A DNA stretch of 61,623 nt. It comes from Lachnospiraceae bacterium EP-SM-12S-S03 (GTDB lineage: Bacteria > Bacillota > Clostridia > Lachnospirales > Lachnospiraceae). The position numbers were made by a program, and so were the translations under genes. Where the stretch lies: contig JAJBSL010000016.1 in NCBI GenBank assembly GCA_020540725.1, positions 1-61,623 of the forward strand. The letters run 5' to 3'. This document shows positions 14,993-22,262 of this stretch, in pieces (the first letter of the stretch is position 1; each line of letters starts with the position of its first letter). A model generated the notes under the pieces. The model had not been told where the DNA came from and did not search any database. It saw only the letters and a list, made by a program, of their open reading frames with translations.

Positions 14993-17206
14993 TTACTCTG
15001 TCAGGTAAGTGCCGGCTTTCTCGCAGATCGCCTGTGCTGTTTCTTGCGGAGATTGTTTTCCTTCATAACAATGTTCCAACTCACTGAGCACGATATCGCT
15101 GATGATTTTATCCTGTGAAAACGGAGTATCCAAAGTCTTTATCAGTGCAATCAAAGATTCCATCTCTTTCACTTCCGGATATTTCATATCTACCTGATAT
15201 TCCTTACCCGTGCCATAGTCGATTCCTGAAAATCCCATAGAATCTTTCTCTTTTTTCAACGAATCTACCAATCCATCCAACGCCTGCTCTTTTATCGGAA
15301 ATCCTTCCCACGTATCCATTTCCTGTACATCTTCCAAAAACATGCAGCTTATAAATTCCTCCGCGAGTTCTTTCTGTTCAGAAGAAGTGTTGATTCCCAC
15401 CGTCAATTTTGGCACATAATATCCTTTTATACTTTCAGGCAGCATTTTCGCCTTTTCCACCCCGTTATAGATCATCCTGGTATATGACAATCCGCTGATT
15501 TCCGTGAGATGTACAAATTTTTTTAGACTTGGACTATCTACTTCCTGGGCAGACTGGAAATTCCAATCCGACTCCGCCCAGACAGATGGCCCTCCTCCAT
15601 ATCTTTCTTCATATTCCGGTAAATTCCCATTGTGACAGATCTTTTGCCATATAGAAAGCAATTCTGTCAATTTCTCTTCGTTCAGACTTCCATCCTGATT
15701 TACGATCTCATCATAGAAAAAATTGAACAATGTCATACCACTCAATTCATATGTATCATAACCAAACAACTGCCTGTCTTTATACCTTTCTGCATATGCG
15801 GACAGGTTTTTCAGACTTTCCAGCGCCTTTACTTCTTCCTCTGTTCCATAAAGAACCGGAACATTGATCCTCGCCGGAACACCGTATATTTTTCCATCCT
15901 TTTCAGCGGTGTTTTCAATGACATTCTTAAGTGCTCCTTGTTCTTTCAACGCATTGGCAAAGAATGAAATATCCGAAAGAACTCCCTTTTCTATATAAGA
16001 TTCTATCGGAAGTCCGTCGAGAATCAAAACATCCGCTCCTTTTCCTCCAAGAAGTTCCGTATTTAACGTACGGATATCTTCTGTATCTGCCTTATCTTCT
16101 CCGCTGACTGCCGTTTTGTATTCTACTTTTACGTTCGGATTTTTCTTTTGAAATTCATATACCGCCTGATTTACAGTTTCACTTTCTTCAAGAGAATACA
16201 CGCTCAAAGTTTCTTGCACTGTCATAGCTTTGCTATCATATATATACTGCATCATCTTCCATTTTCCCTGATTGGAAAAAAGTCCGTAAAACTGCTCATT
16301 GTCATCTACCACAAATTTCTTTGCAAACCAACTTCCGTGATTCAACATCGTACTGCTTCCATTCAGAATCGTCTCAACAATACTTCCGTCTTCCAGTATC
16401 CGGTGAATGCCAAGCTGATTTTCCACATACCATTTTCCGGATTCACCTGCCATTAACGTACAATTTTCCAGATTCATATCTACCTGGACCGTATTCTTTT
16501 TCTCAAAATTGGTTATGTCATAAAAATCAATGGATTTCCCATCTTCGCCAATTACAACAAACGTATCTTTTCCGACAGCCATCATCTCCTGCTCTTCCGA
16601 AAAAACTTCCATAATATCCTTAAGTTCTTTGATACATTTGCCTTCTTTATAGATTCTCACCATATCATTGGGAGTCTCTGCAAAAGCAAGCACTTCATCG
16701 TTCAAAACATCTGCATCAACAGTCAAAAAAGTCTCACCATTTGCCTGCCTTTTCACAATATCCTCAGGTGTTATATCCACCGCCTGATCTTCACTGTTCT
16801 TTTGAAATAGCGCCTGACCTTTCTGAGAACCGTTCACAATCCGGTTCGCTTTTGCATATACCGCTCCATCTGCTCCCGCAATGATCTTTTCAACCTGAAC
16901 GGAACCAACACTTTCTTCTTTCAGCCAATTTTCAGGATGCGGCTTAGACCATGATCCCTGTTTATACGTATAGCTGTTACATTCTCCTGTTTCACTTGAC
17001 TGCATATAAAGCACCGGATTCCCCTCGCTCATAATCAGTCCGATCGGATCGCCGCCTTCTTTCGGAAGTTCTATCTCTGTTTCCACATATCTTCCCTGAA
17101 CCGTGTTTTTCTTCTCCTTTTCTTTACTGCTGCATCCTGTCAGCATCCCAATGGTCAAGGTAAACACGGCAAGCATAGCCACGATTTTTTTCACTCTCTT
17201 TTTCAC
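14993..17206 (-). CDS. Large solute-binding lipoprotein with an extra N-terminal domain
   Basis: 737 residues. A lipoprotein signal with lipobox ML-TGC is at about 17-25. Residues about 40-340 form a repeat-rich, beta-strand-like region not found in ordinary sugar-binding proteins (many short GK..YV.N, DG.IV segments that suggest a propeller). Residues about 350-737 look like a family-1 extracellular solute-binding domain (VYEFQKKNPNVKVEYKTA ... GKGADVLILDGLPIESYI). Typical members are about 420-450 residues. The start is GTG with an AGGAG site 9 nt upstream. It is the first gene of the operon, divergent from the two-component system. Confidence 0.78.
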   Translation of the reverse strand: MKKRVKKIVAMLAVFTLTIGMLTGCSSKEKEKKNTVQGRYVETEIELPKEGGDPIGLIMSEGNPVLYMQSSETGECNSYTYKQGSWSKPHPENWLKEESVGSVQVEKIIAGADGAVYAKANRIVNGSQKGQALFQKNSEDQAVDITPEDIVKRQANGETFLTVDADVLNDEVLAFAETPNDMVRIYKEGKCIKELKDIMEVFSEEQEMMAVGKDTFVVIGEDGKSIDFYDITNFEKKNTVQVDMNLENCTLMAGESGKWYVENQLGIHRILEDGSIVETILNGSSTMLNHGSWFAKKFVVDDNEQFYGLFSNQGKWKMMQYIYDSKAMTVQETLSVYSLEESETVNQAVYEFQKKNPNVKVEYKTAVSGEDKADTEDIRTLNTELLGGKGADVLILDGLPIESYIEKGVLSDISFFANALKEQGALKNVIENTAEKDGKIYGVPARINVPVLYGTEEEVKALESLKNLSAYAERYKDRQLFGYDTYELSGMTLFNFFYDEIVNQDGSLNEEKLTELLSIWQKICHNGNLPEYEERYGGGPSVWAESDWNFQSAQEVDSPSLKKFVHLTEISGLSYTRMIYNGVEKAKMLPESIKGYYVPKLTVGINTSSEQKELAEEFISCMFLEDVQEMDTWEGFPIKEQALDGLVDSLKKEKDSMGFSGIDYGTGKEYQVDMKYPEVKEMESLIALIKTLDTPFSQDKIISDIVLSELEHCYEGKQSPQETAQAICEKAGTYLTE

Positions 17207-17234
17207 AATGCTTCACTCCTCTCTGTTCCCTCTC

Positions 17235-17315
17235 ATCTTAACATTCAAATCTCAAAAAATCTTGAAAGAACCTAAGATTGTTTTAAAGATTTTTTTGAGA
17301 AATATATGCTATAAT
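17235..17315. promoter_or_regulatory. Divergent promoters with mirrored AAGATTTTTTGAGA sites
   Basis: Plus strand (to the regulator): AAGATTTTTTTGAGA (17286-17300), 9 nt, then TGC-TATAAT with TATAAT at 17310-17315. Minus strand (to the lipoprotein operon): AAGATTTTTTGAGA (17263-17250), 9 nt, then TGT-TAAGAT with TAAGAT at 17240-17235. Both are TG-n extended -10 promoters whose -35 region is replaced by the same element at the same distance. Confidence 0.75.
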
Positions 17316-17350
17316 TGTTTCAATACTATTTAAATGGAGCGAAGAAATTT

Positions 17351-18028
17351 ATGAGACTTTTGATTATTGAAGATGATAAACAACTTTCCACTGTACTTAG
17401 CTTACAGCTTCAGCATGAAGGATTTGAAGTAGATTGTATCCAGAATGCTTCTGACGCCATGTTTTATGCACTTCAGAAAGCATATGATGTGATTCTCCTT
17501 GACCGGATGCTTCCGGGAATGGACGGCCTTACCATTCTCAAAATCCTGCGGGAAAACCGAATCCAAACTCCTATCATTCTTGCCACCGCTTTGGACTCTG
17601 TGGATGAACGGATCAACGGTTTAAATTGCGGAGCGGATGATTATATTGTAAAACCCTATGATGTGGGAGAATTGATTGCAAGAATTTACGCCCTTTCCCG
17701 CCGTCCTTCTAATTGGAAATCGACCAGATCTCTTACTTTCGGTGATCTGACATTCCATCCGTCCGAAGGAAATTTATGCGTTCACGAGGGGCAAATACAT
17801 CTGTCCAAACGGGAATCCCTTCTGATGGAATGTTTCCTGAAAAATCCTCAGCAGACACTTACGCGCCAATTCATCTTTACCAGAATCTGGGGTATAGACG
17901 GAGCAGTAGAGGACGGAAACCTTGACACCTATATTTACTATCTGCGTAAGCACCTGCGTTCCCTTAAAAGCAGTGTACAAATCACAACAGTTCACGGTAC
18001 AGGATACCGTATGGAGGAAGTGAAATGA
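17351..18028 (+). CDS. OmpR-family response regulator
   Basis: 225 residues: receiver domain (acidic pair EDD at 7-9, phosphoacceptor Asp in VILLDRMLPGMDG near residue 51, Lys in VKPYD near 102) and a C-terminal winged helix. The start at 17351 has GGAGCGA upstream. Its stop overlaps the kinase start (ATGA). It probably activates its own gene and the divergent transporter operon through the mirrored sites. Confidence 0.92.
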   Translation: MRLLIIEDDKQLSTVLSLQLQHEGFEVDCIQNASDAMFYALQKAYDVILLDRMLPGMDGLTILKILRENRIQTPIILATALDSVDERINGLNCGADDYIVKPYDVGELIARIYALSRRPSNWKSTRSLTFGDLTFHPSEGNLCVHEGQIHLSKRESLLMECFLKNPQQTLTRQFIFTRIWGIDGAVEDGNLDTYIYYLRKHLRSLKSSVQITTVHGTGYRMEEVK

Positions 18029-19323
18029 TACGGAAACTAGAAAAGCACCTGACATCCTTATTCTTTTTTACAACAAGCGGAATCTTAACGCTTGTGCTTG
18101 TCATCGCGTTTTTCTATCAGACCCGCCTGAACTCCAGCCAGGAAACAGGACTTTTCCAAAGCCAGCTTCTAGACCTGACCCATCGTTTGGAAGGAACATC
18201 CGGTTTTTCAGACGATTGGCTCTCCAGCCTGGAAGCAGATGGCCATTTGATCATTCATATCGAAGATAATGGAACACCCCTTTTCTTCCCGGGAGCATGG
18301 ACCCCAAGAACAAACCGGGAAGATCTTTTGAAACTTGCCAAAAATAAAGCTTTAAAGGAAGGTGTCGATACCCGTTCAAAGCCTCATTCTCTTTCAATTT
18401 CCAAATCTTCTCTGTTTACAGTCAAAGGAGAGCATCACGACACTTATATGGCAACTGTTTTGGTCATCTCTGCAGATACGGGATTTCGTTCCATGGTCCT
18501 TCTATCTGATACAAGTGAACTGCATCGGGAATTTTTCTTCCAGCTTCTTCTGTTTCTCTTATTAGAAACGCTCGGTATCCTGAGCCTTTACATTACAAGC
18601 TGTAAACTTGTAAAACAGGCCGTAAAACCTATAGAAATGTACCACGAAAAACAAAACGAATTTATTTCTGCCGCTTCCCATGAACTCCGCTCTCCGCTTG
18701 CAGTGATTCAGACAAGCGCTTCTGTGATAAAGACAATGCCCGAGCGTGCCGAAAAAATGGCCGGTCTAATCGAGCGTGAATGTATCCGCTCCGGCAATCT
18801 GCTTAAAAATCTTCTTCTTTTGTCTTCCGCAGAAGAAAGTTTCATTCCTTCCACAGAAAATGTAGAAATTGATTCCGTATTATTACAAATATTGGAAAAC
18901 TATGAAATGCTTTGTGAGTCCAAAGGAATTTCCCTAAAATTAAAACTTCCGAAAGAATTTCTTCCGGAAATACATGGAAATGCACAGTGGATTTATCAGA
19001 TTCTCTGTATATTGCTGGATAATGCAATTTCCTACGGATGTGATTGTGGTTCAGAGATTATTCTTGATGCAAAGACAGACAGACAATTTGTCACGATATC
19101 TGTGGTTGACCATGGTATAGGTATTCCCGATGCGATGAAACCACACGTTTTTGATCGCTTTTATCGCGCTGACGCCTCGAGAAATGATAAGCAGCATTCC
19201 GGTCTTGGACTCAGCATTGCGAAGATGCTGGCAGACCGGATGCACACTTCCATCCTAATAAAAGATACTCCCGGCGGCGGCGCTACATTTGAAATGAAGT
19301 TTTACTCTGTGAAAGCAGAGTAA
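18025..19323 (+). CDS. Sensor histidine kinase
   Basis: 432 residues: helix at about 10-32, an extracellular sensor of about 135 residues, second helix (about 170-192), HisKA domain with phosphoacceptor His in AASHELRSPLAV, and HATPase_c with N box (LDNAISYG), G1 (DHGIGIP) and G2 (HSGLGLSIAK). No HAMP or PAS domain is evident. It is translationally coupled to the response regulator. The signal is unknown; the divergent ABC/HlyD operon is the likely target. Confidence 0.92.
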   Translation: MIRKLEKHLTSLFFFTTSGILTLVLVIAFFYQTRLNSSQETGLFQSQLLDLTHRLEGTSGFSDDWLSSLEADGHLIIHIEDNGTPLFFPGAWTPRTNREDLLKLAKNKALKEGVDTRSKPHSLSISKSSLFTVKGEHHDTYMATVLVISADTGFRSMVLLSDTSELHREFFFQLLLFLLLETLGILSLYITSCKLVKQAVKPIEMYHEKQNEFISAASHELRSPLAVIQTSASVIKTMPERAEKMAGLIERECIRSGNLLKNLLLLSSAEESFIPSTENVEIDSVLLQILENYEMLCESKGISLKLKLPKEFLPEIHGNAQWIYQILCILLDNAISYGCDCGSEIILDAKTDRQFVTISVVDHGIGIPDAMKPHVFDRFYRADASRNDKQHSGLGLSIAKMLADRMHTSILIKDTPGGGATFEMKFYSVKAE

Positions 19324-19336
19324 AACTCTCATTGCA

Positions 19337-19939
19337 CTAAACGACTTTCTTGGCCCTTGGAATCATACCACCCTTTAAAAGTACCGGTCTTGCAGCATTA
19401 TAAACAAATCCCACAAGCACTACCGATACTACGGCATTAAAAAGTGTTGTCACTGCACTCAGTTTTGCAAGAACCTCTGCCGCTGTCTGCGGTTGTCCAA
19501 GAATATACATTTTGTAAAAATATCCGACAACCGGATCGGCTACAACGTTAAAAGCAAGACCTGCTGCCGAAGCGATCACGCTCCATTTCAAAACATATTT
19601 TCGATCTGTACTCTCGTTGATCTTTGCAATTCTATGCGCTACCAATCCCGTGATCAGACCGATGCATAATTTTAAAACAAATGTCTTCGGCGCTACTGTA
19701 ATGTAAACCGGATCCATAATATCCGCAATGGACATCCCGATCGCTCCCGCTAATCCGCCGTACACGCCACCTAACATTAACGCTGCAAGTACACAAACTG
19801 CATTTCCAAGATGAATCGAACTGGCATCTCCACCTGGTAGCGGTATCTTAATCTGTAAAAACGTAAATGTCACATAGCAAAGCGCAGCCATGAGAGCGGT
19901 TTCCGTCAATTTTATCAATGTAGTATTTTCTTTTCTCAT
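19337..19939 (-). CDS. ECF transporter S component
   Basis: 200 residues, five to six membrane helices, with the S-component pattern ALMAALCYVTFTFLQIKIP at the N-terminus and LGGVYGGLAGAIGMSIADI in the middle. Such proteins bind a vitamin and dock onto a shared EcfA/A'/T module, not encoded here. The vitamin cannot be told from the sequence; the paired direct repeats upstream suggest a dedicated regulator. The start at 19939 (9 nt after AAAGG) is preferred over an ATG three codons upstream, which nearly abuts that site. Confidence 0.85.
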   Translation of the reverse strand: MRKENTTLIKLTETALMAALCYVTFTFLQIKIPLPGGDASSIHLGNAVCVLAALMLGGVYGGLAGAIGMSIADIMDPVYITVAPKTFVLKLCIGLITGLVAHRIAKINESTDRKYVLKWSVIASAAGLAFNVVADPVVGYFYKMYILGQPQTAAEVLAKLSAVTTLFNAVVSVVLVGFVYNAARPVLLKGGMIPRAKKVV

Positions 19940-20009
19940 GTTTCTCATCCTTTCTCAGTGCCTTATTTCATGCCTTTTATTGAGGACAATCATAGCACTA
20001 ATCTGGTTG

Positions 20010-20047
20010 TATGAACACTGCCAATTCTACATTTATGAACCATGCCA
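20010..20047 (-). promoter_or_regulatory. Direct-repeat operator candidate upstream of the ECF S-component gene
   Basis: Two direct repeats, TATGAACACTGCCA (20010-20023) and TATGAACCATGCCA (20034-20047), with starts 24 bp apart, in the short gap after the helicase stop. A TGC-TATGAT extended -10 for the S-component gene lies just downstream on the minus strand. No riboswitch-like fold was seen. Confidence 0.5.
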
Positions 20048-20050
20048 GTT

Positions 20051-21637
20051 TTATTTCTGGTTTGCCGGCTCTATGGCAATCGTCTTGCCTTTAATTTTTG
20101 CATGCTTCATGGCTTCCAGTACATCTTTCGCATATTCCCTCGGAACTTCTACAAATGTATACTTATCAAACATGTCAATGGTTCCGATTAATTTCCCCGG
20201 CATACCACTCTCTCCTGCAAGTGCACCTACAATGTCTCCCGGTCTCACTCTCTGCTTTTTGCCAATATTAATAAAAAGGCGTACCATTCCCGGATCTTCT
20301 GCTCCGGTGTCTCCAAAATCAAATTCATCCTCTGCATCTTCTTTTGTCATACCTGCACACATCTGCAGAAATGCTGCCGCAATATCCATAGCTGTATAAT
20401 CGGAATGATTGACTTTATTTTCAATCGCTTCCATCATGGATGTAAGATCTTCACTTTCAATGATACGATCCACATCATCCAAAATGTTTTCAATCTTTGT
20501 ATTTGCAACATCATCAAGAGATGGTACCTTCTGCGCATAAATCTTTGTTTTGCAGTACCGTTGGATTTCCTTTAATTTATAAACTTCTTTTCCGGATACA
20601 AAGGAAAATGAACGTCCGATACGGCCTGCACGACCTGTTCTTCCAATACGGTGTACATAGTATTCATCATCTTGCGGAAGATCATAATTAAACACAGCCT
20701 CTACTTCATCTACATCAATTCCACGAGCTGCCACATCTGTCGCAACAAGAATATCTGTCTTGCCACTTCGAAATCCTTGCATGACACGGTCGCGCTGCTC
20801 TTGTTTCATGTCCCCGTGAAGTCCTGCTGCAAAATATCCTCTTCCAAGAAGGGCATTTACAAGAAGATCCACCTGTTTCTTCGTATTACAGAAAACAACC
20901 GAGAGTTTCGGTGTGTAAATATCTAAAAGACGGCTTAACACTTCTTCTTTATTTTTTGGCTTTACTTCATAGTAAAATTGTTCAATATTCGGAACCGTCA
21001 ATTCTTTTTTCGTAACTTTAATCACTTCCGCATTTCTCTGATATTTTTTTGTAATTTCCAAAATCGGCTTCGGCATAGTCGCTGAAAATAAAACCGTCTG
21101 CCTGTCTTGCGGAACCCCTTCCAAAATCGTCTCAATGTCTTCCCTGAATCCCATATTCAGCATCTCATCTGCCTCATCCAACACGACAGTATGCAGATGA
21201 TCCATTTTGATGGTTTTTCTCCGCATGTGGTCCATTACACGTCCCGGAGTCCCGATAATAAGTTGGGTTCCGCTTTTTAACGAGCGAATCTGCTTCACGA
21301 TCTCCTGTCCTCCGTAAATCGGAAGCACTTTGATCCCATGCATATACTTTGCAAGATTTCGAATTTCTTCCGCAACCTGAATGGCAAGTTCTCTGGTCGG
21401 ACAGAGGACAACTCCTTGCAGTTTCTTATTTTTTGGATCTATCTTCTGTAATAATGGAATACCGAATGCCGCGGTCTTTCCAGTCCCGGTCTGTGCCTGA
21501 CCGATCAAATCCTTTCCTTCCAGCATTGCCGGGATTGCCTTTGCCTGAATCGGCGATGGTTCCTCAAATCCCATATGCTTAACTGCCTTTACTATCTCGG
21601 GACATAGTCCCAAATTTTCAAAATTCATATTTTCCAT
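20051..21637 (-). CDS. DEAD-box RNA helicase with DbpA-type RNA-binding domain
   Basis: 528 residues. The core motifs are all present: Q motif (PSPIQAKAIPA), AQTGTGKT, PTRELA, TPGRV, DEAD in VLDEADEML, SAT and HRIGRTGRAGR. A DbpA/CsdA-like RNA-binding fold ends the protein (VRLFINIGKKQRVRPGDIV onward, about 450-528). It probably remodels rRNA or mRNA, like CshA/DeaD/DbpA. The ATG has GAGGAAG 8 nt upstream. Its roughly 240-nt leader carries two terminator-like hairpins and a repeated element. Confidence 0.93.
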   Translation of the reverse strand: MENMNFENLGLCPEIVKAVKHMGFEEPSPIQAKAIPAMLEGKDLIGQAQTGTGKTAAFGIPLLQKIDPKNKKLQGVVLCPTRELAIQVAEEIRNLAKYMHGIKVLPIYGGQEIVKQIRSLKSGTQLIIGTPGRVMDHMRRKTIKMDHLHTVVLDEADEMLNMGFREDIETILEGVPQDRQTVLFSATMPKPILEITKKYQRNAEVIKVTKKELTVPNIEQFYYEVKPKNKEEVLSRLLDIYTPKLSVVFCNTKKQVDLLVNALLGRGYFAAGLHGDMKQEQRDRVMQGFRSGKTDILVATDVAARGIDVDEVEAVFNYDLPQDDEYYVHRIGRTGRAGRIGRSFSFVSGKEVYKLKEIQRYCKTKIYAQKVPSLDDVANTKIENILDDVDRIIESEDLTSMMEAIENKVNHSDYTAMDIAAAFLQMCAGMTKEDAEDEFDFGDTGAEDPGMVRLFINIGKKQRVRPGDIVGALAGESGMPGKLIGTIDMFDKYTFVEVPREYAKDVLEAMKHAKIKGKTIAIEPANQK

Positions 21638-21694
21638 ATCTATACTTCCTCATTTTCTATATTTTCTATGATTCCAAAGGAATCTCCTATGTAC

Positions 21695-21720
21695 AAAAAA
21701 GATTGCACAACTGTGCAATC
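21695..21720 (-). terminator. Terminator-like hairpin in helicase leader (T2)
   Basis: GATTGCACA-GT-TGTGCAATC followed by TTTTTT on the minus strand, about 60 nt upstream of the helicase start codon. It belongs to the 95-nt repeat. Confidence 0.8.
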
Positions 21721-21790
21721 TGCGCACGCGAGCGGTTACGAAGTAATAAACTCCTTGCCGCGAGCTGCGCATCCTCACACGAAGTGTTTT
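21696..21790 (-). repeat. 95-nt structured repeat, copy 1 (in helicase leader)
   Basis: Differs from 54374-54468 at about 4 of 95 positions. On the minus strand it contains a small ACAC-TTC-GTGT hairpin, a GC-rich module bounded by TGCGCA palindromes with an inner GCGG/CCGC pairing, and a terminal 9-bp hairpin GATTGCACA / TGTGCAATC followed by T6, a textbook terminator. Confidence 0.85.
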
Positions 21791-21827
21791 TTATGATATA
21801 GGATTCCGAAGGAATTTCCTATATCAT

Positions 21828-21864
21828 AAAAAATACCCTCTACCTGTCACCAAGTAAAGGGTAT
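21828..21864 (-). terminator. Terminator-like hairpin in helicase leader (T1)
   Basis: On the minus strand ATACCCT / AGGGTAT with an inner TACTT / AGGTA stem, followed by T6. The T-run also pairs in the next long hairpin (21787-21833, 16-bp AT-rich stem), so the two structures compete. Confidence 0.65.
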
Positions 21865-21883
21865 ATACAAAGTTAACTTAGTT

Positions 21884-21912
21884 ATCATAACAGATAATTA
21901 TATGTTTGTCAA
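21884..21912 (-). promoter_or_regulatory. Helicase promoter
   Basis: On the minus strand TTGACA (21912-21907), 17-bp spacer, TATGAT (21889-21884). It predicts a leader of about 240 nt. Confidence 0.75.
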
Positions 21913-21967
21913 ACCAGTCTGCTTTCACTAAAATTTTCTCCACTCCGTCTTACTTTGAAATTTCATA

Positions 21968-22169
21968 TTATTTAAGGACATTTCTCTGTTATTTAAAGAC
22001 ATATTTTTCGACAATTTTCACCTTTATTCTTTGTATATTTTATACTAAGTTTACAATTATAGTTGACTTTATATTCCTTTATATGTATATTATGTTTAAA
22101 TGATATATCGTTAACAAAAATCACAATTTATATATTCGTCCTTAAAACGTATAAAAACGTCTTTAATAA
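21968..22169. promoter_or_regulatory. Two inverted pairs of TTAARGAC sites bracketing a promoter
   Basis: TTATTTAAGGACAT (21968-21981) and TTATTTAAAGACAT (21989-22002) are direct repeats with a 21-bp period. GTCCTTAAAA (22138-22147) and GTCTTTAATAA (22159-22169) are the same motif inverted, again with a 21-bp period. The promoter TTGACT-17-TATATT (22063-22091) lies between them. This looks like a looped operator for the transporter/M20 operon. Confidence 0.6.
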
Positions 22170-22262
22170 GCATTTTAATGACCGTATATAAATTGCTATG
22201 TAAGTGTGTACACAAAACTGAACATGTCTATTCAACAATCGTATGTTAGGAGGAACGAAAGT

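Larger units (their letters stand above)
21667..21822. repeat. Composite repeat: direct repeats flanking the 95-nt element
   Basis: TATGATTCCAAAGGAATCTC and the following CTAT (21667-21690), and its relative at 21797-21822, flank the GC-rich element in the same orientation with about 22 of 24 aligned bases identical. Each flank can form a hairpin on its own (GATTCC-RAA-GGAAT). The second copy of the inner element at 54 kb lacks these flanks. Confidence 0.65.
21638..22262. other. 625-bp intergenic region: helicase leader and transporter control region
   Basis: No gene is seen. The left part (21638-21877) is the structured helicase leader with its promoter at 21884-21912 (minus). The right part (21968-22169) holds four copies of a (T)TTAARGAC motif around the transporter promoter at 22063-22091. 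Confidence 0.75.

Noticed and set aside
19950..20050. Riboswitch in front of the ECF S-component gene
   Set aside because: The region is about 100 nt, with direct repeats and a promoter but no conserved riboswitch motif or terminator/antiterminator pair that I could recognise.
21721..21771. Kink-turn-like GA/AG pairs in the GC module of the 95-nt repeat
   Set aside because: They appear only when the plus strand is read as RNA. The terminator polarity and the neighbouring genes show that the minus strand is transcribed, where these become U/C mismatches.
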